A DNA stretch of 64,000 bases, taken from contig NC_085137.1 in assembly GCF_035046485.1 (NCBI RefSeq), forward strand, positions 250,765,233-250,829,232. The letters run 5' to 3'. The stretch's first letter is position 1. Each line of letters opens with the position of its first letter. Source of the DNA: Aedes albopictus. Taxonomy: Eukaryota > Arthropoda > Insecta > Diptera > Culicidae. The translations under genes and the position numbers were made by a program. Below the pieces are notes generated by a model. It saw only the letters and a program-made list of their open reading frames with translations, was not told the origin of the DNA and made no database searches. Below are positions 11,561-22,450 of this stretch, piece after piece.

Positions 11561-13180
11561 GTTTATGTATGCTTTTTCTAATGAATAAACGTCTGCTCAA
11601 TTTTGACCCAGCGATCAATTTGACACTGGTTACGATGCCTTGTTCACTAAGTAAGACTCATTGATCTTTGACAGTTAGCTTTAGTACTGAGTAAATTTTA
11701 TGATACGCACATCAGAAGCAGTGTCCTATAAACAAGACGCATAAATCTAGGACTTTGAGAAATTAATATTATCTGGCAATGGAAAAACTGTTCCTGGAAT
11801 TGTTAACAATTTTTACCACTAACTTTCCATTCAACCAAAACCGTAAAAATCCACCAAACAGACGAGTCTCTTACACAACGCCATTCGTTCCACCACCTTC
11901 GCGTCGACGGCGTGCACCATATTGACGCACGATCGCCTTCGCAGAACACCCCGAACAAACGGGAAACGACTCGTTACAAAAGCAATAGTTTCCCAAACTC
12001 CATGAAAGGACCCGTGAAATGTGCTTCTGCTTTTACTACGTAGGTACACGAAACGGCGAACGCGTTTGACGACTATGCGTCGCGTTTTGTCGATGGTTGA
12101 AAAACGAAACCTTATGTCTTGGTTGCATGCATTTTTTTTTTGCTGGTTGCTCCCTTTGTTTGGTGTTCTCAGGCTTGCCAAGTGTATACACAGTACACAC
12201 GTATGTAGGTTCCGGGGATAGCAGCAGCCATTCAACTGAACCTTCAAACAACGCAACGTAACGAACGCAACAAACTTACAGGAAGGCAGCTAGGCCAGGC
12301 GCAGGACCAGATGTTTTCCATTTTCCGCTTGTCACTGAGAGGTAAGTTTTCGGTTGTATCGTTTTCTTGTTAAGTACACGGGGGTATAGCGGTGGTGCCT
12401 TGCGTGATGCAGGCTTCTCTAAGGGCAAATGAACATGGGCTGTGATGGCTCGTCAGGGTTTTTTTCTCATGCACGAGCAGAAGAATGTGTGCATCGGTTA
12501 GTTTACGTTTTGTGGAGGAGCGGTGATTCTCTGGAAAATCCATATACCTATCGTTACATCCAGCGATGATTTGGAAAAATAACAATGTTCTTATTAAGTT
12601 TTAGGATAGATGCACAAGTGTTAGCCCTACAAAATTCTGCTATCACTCATAGTTAGATTGGAAAATTTGATAAGCGTGAATTTCTTTTATGTGGAGTTTT
12701 GATCAACCGTAAAGAGCTATTTTAAGATCAATTGATTAGCACGTTCCATATTATTTTAATTCTATACAGCATTTCCGTATAATGGATAAGATTCTTTTCT
12801 TCGAATTAATCCAGAATGATCAAACTTTCAATTGATACGATTCAATTCAATTAAGATTCGAGTGATCTCATATTCTAGTCTGATGGAAGGCGACTAAGAC
12901 TAGTATCTAGAACAGTATTAACAACCGAAAATGATTTGCCAACCAGGTTAACGAAAAAGAAAATAGATGATGAGAAATCAAGCATTGCAATTCATGAACG
13001 TTCTTTAAACGATATCCGGTAAAAGACGTATATTGACTTAGTTCAAATGCGCTATTTGGCTAAACTGTTTACCCTTTTAAGCTGATTCCCAATCAAATAT
13101 AAATATCTATCCATGTTGTTTGAAGTTGCTCATATGTAGCTTTCGTTATGATTTTAAACATATCGCGTTCTATCTTTCAG
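11561..13180. other. Low-repeat island; possible 5' exon ending at 12341
   Basis: Between 11.83 and 12.35 kb the sequence is CpG-containing, and a near-perfect splice donor (GAG/GTAAGT) lies at 12342-12347. The 120 bases before it (CAACG-rich, no long frame) look like a mosquito 5' untranslated exon. From 12.35 to 13.18 kb the DNA is AT-rich with nothing I recognise, apart from a weak MITE-like scrap near 11.60-11.63 kb. Short overlapping frames on both strands are not convincing genes. Confidence 0.3.
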
Positions 13181-13980
13181 CCACGATTCCACGCCATCCA
13201 AGAAACAGATAAGAGAATTTTCTCAATCTACGCCGTTGTCGCCTTAACAGTGCAGCACTGTGTTTATTCTATCACTTTTCCCGTCGATGTTGGACAACAA
13301 TCTGATCCGAACGCCGATAATTTACGGGGGACCCGTGTCAATCACGGCAAGGCGGACACTGACATGTGCACGACTAGAAAGAGTCAACAACACGGTGGTG
13401 ATAAGCGACTCAGCGTACCGCCGAGCCGCAACCACGCTGTTATCGTTCGGTTTGAGCAAATACGGAAAAATAAGCGTTGCGCTGCGGTCTCTTGCTTTTA
13501 CCAGGTTGTACTCGAAATGGAACTTCCTCTGATTCATGTGCGCGCACAAATGACATTGTTTGCGTACCAAAAGAGGAACTCCACGAATGCGCACGGATTT
13601 CTGTGTTCCGTCCGGGCCGGGGGCCAAACTTCAAAAGAATATATCAGCAATAAAGCGCTCAGCAGCAATTCCTAATCGATATCATCAAAATACGATTACC
13701 AGCACCGCGCGGAGACCGACCGGAATCAGACGATATACGTGGATCAGCATTAGCAAACATATCTGTGAATATCTAAGCATTACCACCGCCCGGTAGAATT
13801 AGTGGAATAGTTCATTGTCGAGGAAATAGTGGAATGGAATGCGCCTGGATTCGTCGCTGTTTGCTGCTCGGAAAGCATTCGGAGGATCCGTGTGTCGAGG
13901 AATTTCATTGAACTCTTCCGTGCGCGCGTGATTGCGATTATGGTTCGAAGTGCGTGGTGAATTTGTGCTTGTGCCAAGCA
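13181..13980. other. CpG-rich island, no gene recognised
   Basis: A possible splice acceptor (CTATCTTTCAG) ends at ~13180. An open frame of 175 codons (13148-13675, plus) overlaps other open frames on both strands (for example 13627-13322 minus), as expected for GC-rich non-coding DNA. None contains a known motif. It may be a host non-coding exon or unique intergenic sequence. Confidence 0.25.
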
Positions 13981-14034
13981 GAGATGCCAGGTTATTTGAA
14001 TGTGTTGCTGGTCATAGAAATTGATTATTTGAGA

Positions 14035-15420
14035 ACAACACCTTCAGCGTAATGTCGTCAGCAAAGCCGACGGTTGCCACTCCCACCGGGAACTTTGACA
14101 TCAACATCTCGTCTTACATGACATTCCATAACACCAGACCCAGGATGGAATCTTGTGGGACTCCTGAAGTTGTGTGAAGGCACTTTCTGCCCACTTATGT
14201 GTCGTAAACTAGTACTCAATTCCGGAAGTAACTTCTAGAGCGCTATAGTTTTTGTAACCGACCAGATAGCGTCTACGGTTGACCTCCTTTTTCGGAAGCC
14301 AAACTAGTTACTCGAAAGACCATCAACGCTCTCGATGTGCCTCAACATTCTGTTGAGGATGATCTTTTCGAGTACCTTCCTTGCCGTGTCGATCTAGTAT
14401 ATTGGTCTATGCCGACGGGTCTCCGGGTGATTAACCCGCCTTTGGCAAAAGAACCAGGTTCTAAACCTCTGAGAAGACTCCCTAGTTCAGACATTTCTGC
14501 ATAGCAGACCAGAACATCCCGGGTGTCTCTGCAATAGCAACTATAAAGGCTAAGTTCGTAGCTACGTCCGGACTTGGGGCCTTACCTACAAGGGACTTTA
14601 CTATCCACACAAGTTCCTCATCGGTGACCCTCACCTCATCAACAGTCGCAGTCCCTAGCTGTACCACGAATGGAGACCAAGGACCAGGATCTTGATGCGG
14701 AAAAAGGCCCTCGATGATCCCCATCAACATCTCTGGAGACTGCTCCTGCAGAAGCCATTACACTTCTTGTCTTGGCCATCACGATCCTGTAGGCATCACA
14801 CCACGGATTCGCATTGACATTCTGACAGAGACCCACGAAGCAGGCCTTTTTGTTTGCCCTTATGTCAGTCTTTATCGCGACTTTAGCAGCGGCGAACATC
14901 ACCCGCCGTTCATTTCGCTCTTTTTCAGTACGTACTCGCTGCATCCGCTGCCTAGCCCGTAGGCAGGCGCGGCGCAACTCCGCAATCTCTTGAGTTTACC
15001 AGTAGGCCGGTGGTCTCCGATTTCTAGGGTGGACTTGTCTAGGCATGGTCACTTTGCACGCACGCGAGAGCACCGCTACCAGCTCGTCTCCGCTCAAAAC
15101 GAGGTTTTGCTCACGGCAGAATTCCTCCCTAAATAACTTGTGGTTGAAGTATGATGTCTTCCACCTACGAGGGCATGGCCTTGGCCTAGCCGCCTTTTTC
15201 TCTACCCGCTGCCCGCAGTTGTTCTAGTCGATACTGCGCTGCGTTCCGACTGAAGATGCTTTTGGTACTGACATTAGCCTGACCGTCATCTAGCATAGCC
15301 GGTGCCTCTAGCAGGATTTGACCCCACTCTTTCGTGAAACGGCTTCCCCATTCCACGGCCCAGACATTGAAGTCACCCGCTATTACCAACGGCCTTCGCC
15401 CTGTCAGCACGGTCGTCATA
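14035..15420 (-). pseudogene. Decayed R1-clade non-LTR retrotransposon
   Basis: On the minus strand the order is endonuclease then reverse transcriptase. From 15420 comes TGRRPLVIAGDFN with the R1-type continuation WAVEWGSR (the GDFN residues belong to the endonuclease active site). A linker follows at ~14977-14639. Next is reverse transcriptase: RKVLEKIILNRMLRHIE, SGVPQDSILGLVLWNVM (14140-14165) and VGFADDITL, with the FADD catalytic motif at 14054-14065. The frame is broken by stops and shifts; pieces between endonuclease and linker and within the RT palm are deleted, and everything after FADD is lost. R1 elements classically insert in 28S rDNA, but many mosquito R1-clade families do not, and there is no rDNA here. 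Confidence 0.8.
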
Positions 15421-15463
15421 CCCAAGTAACACACTTGTCACAGAAGAGTCACCGCAGCGCAGG
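15421..15463 (+). mobile_element. Solitary end of a CCCAAGTAAC-type inverted-repeat element
   Basis: CCCAAGTAACACACTTGTCA followed by CAGAAGAGTCACC matches the right end of the palindromic MITE at 37162-37339 (reversed), including the downstream GCGCAGG. It is preceded by TA. No partner end is visible nearby, so this is a half-element left inside the R1 remnant region. Confidence 0.6.
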
Positions 15464-15883
15464 TCCAAGGCCGGGCACCTTGAACCTCTCGTTGGCTGCT
15501 TGTTGTTCGCGGATTCCCCGCACCAAATCAAACATGTGGGTGACTTGGTGGCCTGCAGCCTTGTCCCATGACTTATGTCCTGGTTCCAGACTTGACACAC
15601 TGACCTTGACCTTCCCCAGTTTAACGGACTTGTTTTCGTCCGCCTGTACCAAGACTACCTGAGGCACTGCCGGGACCCCAGGGTTAAAAACCTTGAAAAT
15701 GCCGTCTGCTAACCTGGCGGCTGTAACGCTCGCTTCTGTTTTATTGTCGTAAGGACTTCGGCACCCCAGCTTCAAGGGATCTGCTGTTGTTGTAGTTATC
15801 GTGAGTTTGTCGTGGTCCTGCTTGGTCACCAATATCGACCTACGAAGTCTTATAAAGGCCTGCTTGTGGTCCTTGGGCTGCAA
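15464..15883 (-). CDS. Unassigned open frame, possible retroelement ORF1 fragment
   Basis: A minus-strand frame of about 140 codons (15883 towards 15449) reads MQPKDHKQAFIRLRRSILV, then LKLGCRSPYDNKTEASVTAA, then VTHMFDLVRGIREQQAANER. It has no zinc knuckle, catalytic motif or signal peptide that I can see. It lies directly upstream, in the same sense, of the R1 endonuclease remnant, so it could be R1 ORF1 or another retroelement's ORF1. The last residues run into the solitary MITE end. A host gene fragment is not excluded. Confidence 0.35.
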
Positions 15884-15898
15884 AACGGTAATTCAACA

Positions 15899-16157
15899 AG
15901 GAGAGCGTGCGACATAGCTCTCGTCCCCACAATTTCCTAGCGCATGCTTCCACGATTCAGACGATGGCAAAGACCGCATACTAAGAGTTGAGTGCTTAGC
16001 CGGTGTGCAGCCTGGGCACTGTTGTCCTTCTGATTTCAGCTAGATTAAGGAGGTACGACCCGAGCGACTGTTCACCAAGGAGATGCGGCTCAAACAACTT
16101 CTGTTCTGACATCCAGTGGTTGAGTAAGAAAATGCTGCATCACACCCAGCTAGATCC
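15899..16157 (+). repeat. Dispersed repeat copy (partner at 55631-55890)
   Basis: About 260 bases closely match 55631-55890 in the same orientation; shared landmarks include GACAAAGACCGC-like, CTTCAGCTAGATTGAGGAGG and TCTGTTCACCAAGGAG. Probably part of a retroelement 5' region. No intact coding frame. Confidence 0.7.
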
Positions 16158-16487
16158 AAAATGGTATACCTGGGGCTATAGCCCCAGCAACGCGGCCGTC
16201 CTAGTGTTGGTTGGGACGCTAATCAGAACGGGCACGATGGCCTTCCGGCGAGACAGGAGTGCTGGCGTAAGCCCAATAAGCCACCCGTATAAATCCCCAT
16301 TATGAACTGGGAACTGGAAACAGGATCTATAGTAAAGAGCAAGATGCGACAACGTGTGATCGGGTGGCAGCCGATCAACGCTAGGATGTGCATGTTGAGA
16401 GTTAAGGGATGTAGTTCTTCAACTACAGCATCATTAACGTGCACTGCCCACACGAAGGGAGACCTGATGACGAGAAAGAAGCGTTGA
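16158..16487 (+). pseudogene. RTE (JAM1-like) endonuclease fragment
   Basis: From ~16300 to 16487 the plus strand reads YELGTG, KMRQRVIGWQPINARMCMLR, VKGC and a degraded continuation to the CPHEG region, with frameshifts. It matches the corresponding part of the RTE endonuclease at 24.6-24.75 kb. Both ends are truncated. The 140 bases before it are GC-rich, with an 18-bp perfect palindrome CTGGGGCTATAGCCCCAG at 16170-16187, and are not assigned. Confidence 0.7.
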
Positions 16488-17129
16488 TCACGGTCAGCAA
16501 TACGTAACCTTTGCAGCCTACCGTGGTATTTATTTATTTATTTATTTGTTATAATCCATCTGACTAAAAAGTCTTAATGAATAAAACTCCTAACATTAAC
16601 ACAAAAACAAATTATTAAACAGACGTATGACTTATCTTATTTTTGAAACGCACTAATGTCTCTCCAAAGTCAAAAAAGCTCTCTACCAACGTGAACGTTC
16701 GAACCATTGATGTCATCGGTTCATTATAGCCGTACGTAGTTTGGTGAACTGTAGTGTTACCATTGTGGAACAAAATCCCTTATTGTTTGCCGTATAAAAA
16801 TGCACAAAGATAAATGATACGAAGATTAAAGCTTGTTCCTAATTTTTATTGTTAGTATTGTTTTGCTGTTATTTGTATTTACAATAAACGTTATTAAAAT
16901 CTTAGCTAGAAAGATAAATAGAAGCAAGCACACCAAATAAATTTATACATAAAATAAAAAACTGTCAATCCAAAACTAAAGTTAAGAACAAAATTTGTAA
17001 ACAGTTAGGTACAATACACAATACACTCTTCAAATGCTGCATGGGGCAAATTTACGAGTCTTGTCGCGAGGTGGAGAAAGGACCACGAATAGAGCAAGGA
17101 AAAGGAGGTATGATAGGGAAAAGGTTTAG
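16488..17129. other. AT-rich stretch, possible retroelement tail and poly(A) signal
   Basis: A (TTTA)n run at 16526-16545 resembles the simple-repeat tail of a minus-strand LINE. On the minus strand an AATAAA lies near 16842, downstream of the possible exon described next. Otherwise nothing recognisable. Confidence 0.3.
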
Positions 17130-17366
17130 CTACTGGGTTCGGTACTGTAGATAGCTCTCTTTTCCACATCGTTCGTCAACATCGTTAAGACGTTGAGCTA
17201 AAGCCTGTGATACTTTTGAAAAGTTACTGCACAAATCATCAGTGCACATCCATTCAGTGCTATAGTGTGGAAAATTACCGGATTTGCATAAGCAGAAAGG
17301 ATCAGGTATCCTAAATACTACGGTTAAACTCCGGACAGAACCAAAAACCCAGTAGCCATCAGAACC
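17130..17366 (-). CDS. Possible 78-codon terminal coding exon, unknown protein
   Basis: Reading the minus strand from 17366 gives an open frame to a TAG at 17130-17132. It starts GSDGYWVFGSVRSLTVVF, continues FCLCKSGNFPHYSTEWMCT, then DDLCSNFSKVSQALAQRLN, and ends CGKESYLQYRTQ. The frame is preceded by an in-frame TAG that doubles as a possible splice-acceptor AG. Cysteines are spaced C-x-C, C-x4-C, then a later C, which could be structural. There is an AATAAA ~290 bases downstream. There is no ATG start until the middle, so it would be missed by start-to-stop searches. It may be a host terminal exon or a remnant of a retroelement ORF1; I do not recognise the family. Confidence 0.35.
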   Translation of the reverse strand, partial: GSDGYWVFGSVRSLTVVFRIPDPFCLCKSGNFPHYSTEWMCTDDLCSNFSKVSQALAQRLNDVDERCGKESYLQYRTQ

Positions 17367-18270
17367 CTAACCTCTATATAGGGTAATTCATGTATTTTGG
17401 ACAGGCTGAGGACAACTTTGGAAAAAATCGTCCCATAGCTCCCTTAGAAAGCAATTGATTATTTTGCAAAGTACTAATACGCTTATTAAATGATTGTACT
17501 TTGCATTCCTGGTGACAAAAACCTTAACGAAAGCATTTAAAGCTGAGAAAATCACAATTTCCAATCGCCTGTTAGAATTGCATTTTGGACACCGAATATA
17601 TGTTTTGGACACCCTCAGATATATATAATTTGGACAGGGCAATTATCTCAATGTTTAGCCATGAATACTGTTAAATCATGGAAGTAGCATAAATTAAGAA
17701 ATATTTTCTTACGTATAATCATATTTCTCCGCTTAACAGGCGTCTGTTTTGATAACTATTACAGTTTTTGTTAAAATCGAGGAAATATCTCCAGACCCAC
17801 AGAATACGCCTCCAATTATGCAATCGCACAGCATCCCCATGTAGTTCGTCAGGTGACCAAAATATATTTACAGTAGAAAACTTGTAATGTATTTTGGACA
17901 CCACCTATTTTAAGCGTTCTAGATGAATGTTAAGAGATTGGCTGCCTAATGCTTCTTTATTGAACATGTTTCATTGCAATAAGGCTTTTAAAATTCTTAC
18001 AATTATTGATTCAACGATTTTGAGGTGAATATTGTATGTGACTGCGAAGTGTATGTCGTCTTGCATACCTGTACATTTGAAGGGTTTTAGTGAAATAATT
18101 TACATTTTCGATAATTTTGAAGTAAATTCTTAATTGTTAAGCGTATTTTCACCGTAAGTCATCAGAATAGGGTCTACTTTATCCAATAATCGATACTAAG
18201 AAGTATCTACATTTATTAGTGTAGTGTATAGAGGCTTAACTATGAAATTAATTTAATAAATTGTAAAATG
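17367..18270. other. AT-rich stretch, no gene recognised
   Basis: The phrase TATTTTGGACA recurs directly at ~17394, ~17583 (variant), ~17600 and ~17889, suggesting an old repeat between 17.39 and 17.91 kb. I found no inverted ends. Reading frames are short and AT-driven. Confidence 0.3.
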
Positions 18271-18398
18271 TGTTTATATGCTAGAGAAGAATCGATTTTG
18301 GTTTATCCATATGATCGGGATACGTACCGCCAATGCCGAACATGAACAGTTTGCCTGCTGGCTGCATGATCACCAGCCGCAGAGTCAGTCGCAATACG

Positions 18399-18538
18399 CG
18401 ACCAGATCGGTGATGATTGATGATTCACCGACACATGCAAGCGCCCTTATGTACATCCAGTCAGCTTCATTCACACAACGGTGTACATAAGGGCGCTTGC
18501 ATGTGTCGGTGAATCATCAACCATCACCGATCTGGTCG
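18399..18538. repeat. Long hairpin, 56-57-bp arms, 25-bp loop
   Basis: The left arm (18399-18456), beginning CGACCAGATCGGTGATGATT, and the right arm (18482-18538), reversed, agree at all but one or two positions. The loop is 18457-18481. Sequence outside the arms does not match, so it looks like a local inverted duplication (for example template switching) rather than a full MITE. Confidence 0.85.
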
Positions 18539-18934
18539 AAGTTTACCGCCAAGTCAACGGCAAAGGGGTGTCCAGTGCCCAGCGAGTTTCCAGAGCTTAA
18601 GCGAATCCCCGGACGACCGGCCAGAAATACCCAGAAGTCGACCTCCGCCTGGTGTCCATGAGGCCCGTCGAATCCTCTCCCCCGGTTCTACAGACTCCTC
18701 GCATCTCCTACCGCAGCTACTGCCGGCCGTCTAACTACACCACTACACCCAATCATTGTAAGATTAGCATGAATAAAAGACAATTAATGATAGTTCTTTG
18801 AGTATGCCTTGATTGATTTCTTGATTAGCCTAACGTACGAAGCCGACCCGATCGTTAAAGGTCTCGAGCTCATGCTTGCTGGCCCCTAGGTCTCTGTTAG
18901 GAATCAGTCCATCGAGGACGTGACAGTGGCAATG
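18539..18934. other. Unassigned GC-rich then AT-rich stretch
   Basis: 18.55-18.74 kb is CpG-rich; an AATAAA follows at ~18772. This might be part of an LTR or a host 3' region, but I see no LTR ends or coding motif. Confidence 0.25.
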
Positions 18935-20605
18935 ACCAATTCCGTATGGTAGCCCGAAGCACCTTCTTCCCCCGCAAAGATATCCACAAAGCCACCTGGA
19001 GATCACCCGATCATCAAACAGAAAACCAAATCGACCACGTTCTAATCGACGGTAAATTCTTCTCAAATACATATAACCAAGGTCCGTACATACCGCAGTG
19101 TGATTATTGACTATGATCGCTACCTAGTCGCTGTATGCATGTGCTCAAAACTTTCGGCAGTTATTACCACGCGTCCAGGTTAAACACCGCGACTCAACAT
19201 CAATCGACTGCGTAACGTTGAAGAGGCTCAAGAATACGCGCAGCAGTTAGCAGTGGCCCTACCAACGGAGATGCAGCTTGGCGCAACTACGCTTGAAGAT
19301 GGCTGGAGGGACATCCGATCCGCCATAGGTAGTACCTTGGCTACAGCCGTAGGCTTCGCGACTCTGAATCTCAGAAACGACTGGTACGACGGCGAATGTG
19401 TGCAGTTGACAAACGAGAAGAATGATGCACGTTATAGACAAGCGCGGAACAGGCAAAACTCAGTCTTCCGGAGGAAGAAGCGCCAGCAGGAAGAACGAGA
19501 TCGCAAAGCGATGGAAGAGCTGTACCGCGCTAAGGACACACGAAAGTTCCACGAGAAACTGAACCGCTCGCGCAGAGGCTTTGTACCATAAGCCTACATT
19601 TGCGGAGAAAATCACGGGAATCTTCTCACGAGCGAGCGTGATGTGGTCGAGAGGTGGCGACAGCATTACGATGAGCACCTCAATGACGACGTTGCAAGCA
19701 CCGAAGGTGGCATGGAAACAGATCTAGGAGTACGTGCGGAGGACGAAAGATTTTCAGCCCCTCACCTCCAAGAGATTGAGGAGGAGGTAAGCCAGTTGAA
19801 AAACAACAAAGCCACTGGAGCAGATCAACTACCAAGCGAGCTTCTAAAATACGGTGGAGAAGCCCTAGTGAGAGCTCTACACTGGGTCAATACCAAGATT
19901 TGGGAGGAGGAAGTATTACCGGAGGAATGGATGGAAGGTATCGTGTGTCCCATCTACAAAAAGGGCGACAAGTTGGATTGCGGGAACTATCGCGCGTTCA
20001 CACTACTGAGCGCTACAACGAACCAGATGTTCGCCATCCGCCAAGTGTTACAGAAATATCGCTAATACAACGTGCCCATACATCACTTGTGCATCGATTT
20101 CAAATCGGCGTATGATACAATCTATCGAGGCCAGCTATGTCAGATTATGCACGAATACGAATTCCCGTATAAACTGATACGCTTGATCAAGGCGACTATG
20201 GATCGAGTGAAGTGCGTAGTTCGAGAATCAGGGACACTCTCGAGTTCCTTCGAATCTCGAAGAGGGTTACAGCATGGGTCTGATGATCTTTCGTGTTTTC
20301 TGTTAAACATTGCTTTAGAGGGTGTAATTAGGAGAGCGGGGATAAACACGAGTGGAACGATTCTCACGAAGTCTGGACGGGTTACGTCATCAGGATGTCC
20401 GATATCAATCCGACTAAAATGGTTTTCGAAAGTCATCCGATCGGTACAAAATTTCGTGATGCACAACGAGCTAGGTGTGTCGATCAGGTGGAGGACGATT
20501 TGCGGACCTGGAGCCACACAGCCATGGACCGAGTAGAATGAAGACAACTTCTATGTACAACAGAGGACACTTAGCACTTAGTCTGACCGGTAAGGCAAGT
20601 AAAAG
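18935..20605 (+). pseudogene. Decayed RTE (JAM1-like) retrotransposon, copy A
   Basis: Begins inside the endonuclease: [15 protein letters not shown] then [13 protein letters not shown]. The linker follows (19253-19591: EMQLGATTLEDGWRDIRSAI, RNDWYDGECVQLTNEKN). The RT amino half is at 19643-20062 (EIEEEVSQLKNNKATGADQL, CPIYKKGDKLDCGNYRA), and RT motif A region at 20072 on (HHLCIDFKSAYDTI, ESRRGLQHGSD). The C-terminus (20395-20600) is degraded. Two internal deletions are visible by comparison with the family order: between the NYRAFTLLSA segment and FAIRQVLQK, and between the SGTILTKSG segment and the C-terminal region, removing the catalytic DD motif. Several stops. It cannot mobilise itself. 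Confidence 0.85.
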
Positions 20606-21240
20606 GTCCTTGTTTGTCTTAAAACATAGATTGTTCTCTTCAAGTTCAAAAATCTTCAGTTTCTGGCATCCCTGGCAGCCAACTAATACGAATTCCTTCC
20701 TTCAATCCCGAAGAGCAAAAGTAATGTGCATGCCAGAGGAAAAACATGCCCGAAACGGTCTAATTTATGGACACCCGATCGATGAGCAAACGCAGCCCGC
20801 GCGGTAACCAACCGACTAAATGGATTCTTCCTCCCCATCACCCGTTCCGCTTCGAGCACTTCCGCGTGAGAGTGTGTGTGCGAGTGCGAGTGCGCGCGGC
20901 CGAGCTGATTTCCGATTATTATCGCGTAGGACCGGTAATGAAATATCGCCAGATAATGATATCGAATTATGGCAGGGCGTGATTTTTGGGCCCGAAGCCG
21001 CCGCCGCCACTGCCGTCGCTTTCGTCGCTCTTGTTGGCGCAATCAGGCCCGTGCTGCGGCCGGTGATGACACCGTCCACCTATCCAGGTGTGTAGATAGA
21101 TATATGGAATGCCTTCACTATACCATAAACCGTGGCTCATGGTTCAATCGATCGATTCGGCAGGGGTCGTTAGTCATCGTCGTCGTCGTTGTCGGCGATT
21201 AGCAATTGTTATTTTATCTCTTGGAAATACCGTTTTCGTA
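20606..21240. other. CpG-rich island, no gene recognised
   Basis: 20.69-21.2 kb is GC-rich with a (GT)(GA) stretch near 20868-20900 and (CCG)n at 20998-21010. Several overlapping frames of 70-119 codons exist on both strands, none with a motif. Likely host unique sequence. Confidence 0.3.
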
Positions 21241-21980
21241 AATAGATTCTACGGTAATAATTCTCCACAATGGTCGGGTGTGAACGTGACTGACTCAGTA
21301 TATTTCTCTCGCATCATTGACAAATTTAGCTTTTTCTAAGCTGCAAATTGAATTCATAATTATAATCTGCGAAATTTCGATTCAAGAAGTAAGTACATCT
21401 TTTCATTGGCTCATTTGGACAAAATATATGTGGCTCTCTTTGTTACTGACTAATTATAACAATAGTGCAATAAATATGATAAACTTAAAAATTAATTGAG
21501 AAGTTTTAAACTATGTCAAAAGTACCCAAAATACCTCCATGTAATTGTAGAAATAATAATACTCTTTTTCTGCATCACAAGTTAAAGATCAAACACTCCA
21601 CCTGCAGACCAAAGAATCTGATTTTCCATGGGCTGTTAGTTCAGGACTAAACATTTCAAGCAGTCTGAAGTAGTCGTCGGCCCTGCCCAGCTTCCAAAGC
21701 CCGGCTATTTTCATTCATGAGCAAATTCAAGAGCCCATTCTCCAACGAGATTAGCAATCTTCAAACGAACTGTGTGTGGAGATATGTAGAGGTACAATAA
21801 ATATTCATTAGAATAGTTGTAAATTTAGAAAAATAAATGTATATAAAAAAAAAACATTTCTTTTGAGTATCTAACGAGAAAATCCTCTACAATGATTTCT
21901 AGTAAACTAAGAAACTGAAACTGAAAGTTTTGCGCATTGACATAATGAAAAAAAAAAAGAAAAAAAAAGCGCAAATTTCA
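21241..21980. other. AT-rich stretch, no feature seen
   Basis: Mostly A/T with poly(A) runs at ~21846-21855 and ~21946-21968. No repeat, RNA gene or coding motif that I can support. Confidence 0.4.
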
Positions 21981-22019
21981 AGGCCGTGAGGGGAATCTAG
22001 AAGAATTTCCCCTCCACGC

Positions 22020-22320
22020 GACTGCTATAAATACGCCGGCAATTCTGGACTGAGAGCATTCAACATTCGGACGGCGACACGTTTGCAACTTCTCCTACAA
22101 GTTAGCAAACATCCAGCTACTAGCCAGCGAGCGAAGAAAGCGGCGCGAAACCCGCGGTTGCCACAAGCAACCACCACCCGAACCAGCAGACAGCCAGCAG
22201 TACGTGGCGCGGCGCGCGACACGTGGTTGCTAGGGGCAACTACCACAGCAAGCGACTCGGCTGCTATATAGGTCGCGGTGCGCGGCCTCCTGTGGCATTC
22301 AACAATCGGACGGCAAAGCG
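22020..22320 (+). promoter_or_regulatory. Tandemly duplicated TATA-initiator promoter module
   Basis: TATAAATA at 22026-22033 is followed 31 bases after its first T by CATTCAACATTCGGACGGC (22057). Exactly 239 bases later, TATATA at 22265 is again followed after 31 bases by CATTCAACAATCGGACGGC (22296). TATA box, spacing and start-site sequence are all repeated while the sequence between them differs. This is what a pol II core promoter (TATA about -31, start at CA) looks like. It could be the LTR promoter of a retroelement or a duplicated host promoter; no LTR ends, primer-binding site or gag are visible downstream. Confidence 0.5.
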
Positions 22321-22450
22321 GATACATCACTTGAGTAAGGCAACCGCCTCTCAAGCAACCCACCAGCGATAATCACCCTCGAGCACCCATCGAGCCAGCC
22401 GTACCCAAGCGTGGAAAAGAGCGCGGAACCAACGGTTGCTAGGAGCAACC
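22156..22450. promoter_or_regulatory. Three RFX-like X-box palindromes
   Basis: GGTTGCCACAAGCAACC (22156-22172), GGTTGCTAGGGGCAAC (22225-22240) and GGTTGCTAGGAGCAACC (22434-22450) share GTTGCYNNNRGCAAC. This fits the X-box bound by RFX transcription factors, which in animals often mark ciliary/sensory-neuron genes. They surround the duplicated promoter module. Binding is inferred from sequence only. Confidence 0.35.

Noticed and set aside
13148..13675. 175-codon plus-strand frame
   Set aside because: Overlaps other open frames on both strands in CpG-rich DNA, spans a possible splice acceptor, has no motif. Not listed as a gene.
16170..16187. Perfect 18-bp palindrome CTGGGGCTATAGCCCCAG
   Set aside because: Isolated, with no partner repeats or element ends; plausible by chance in a 64-kb window of this composition.
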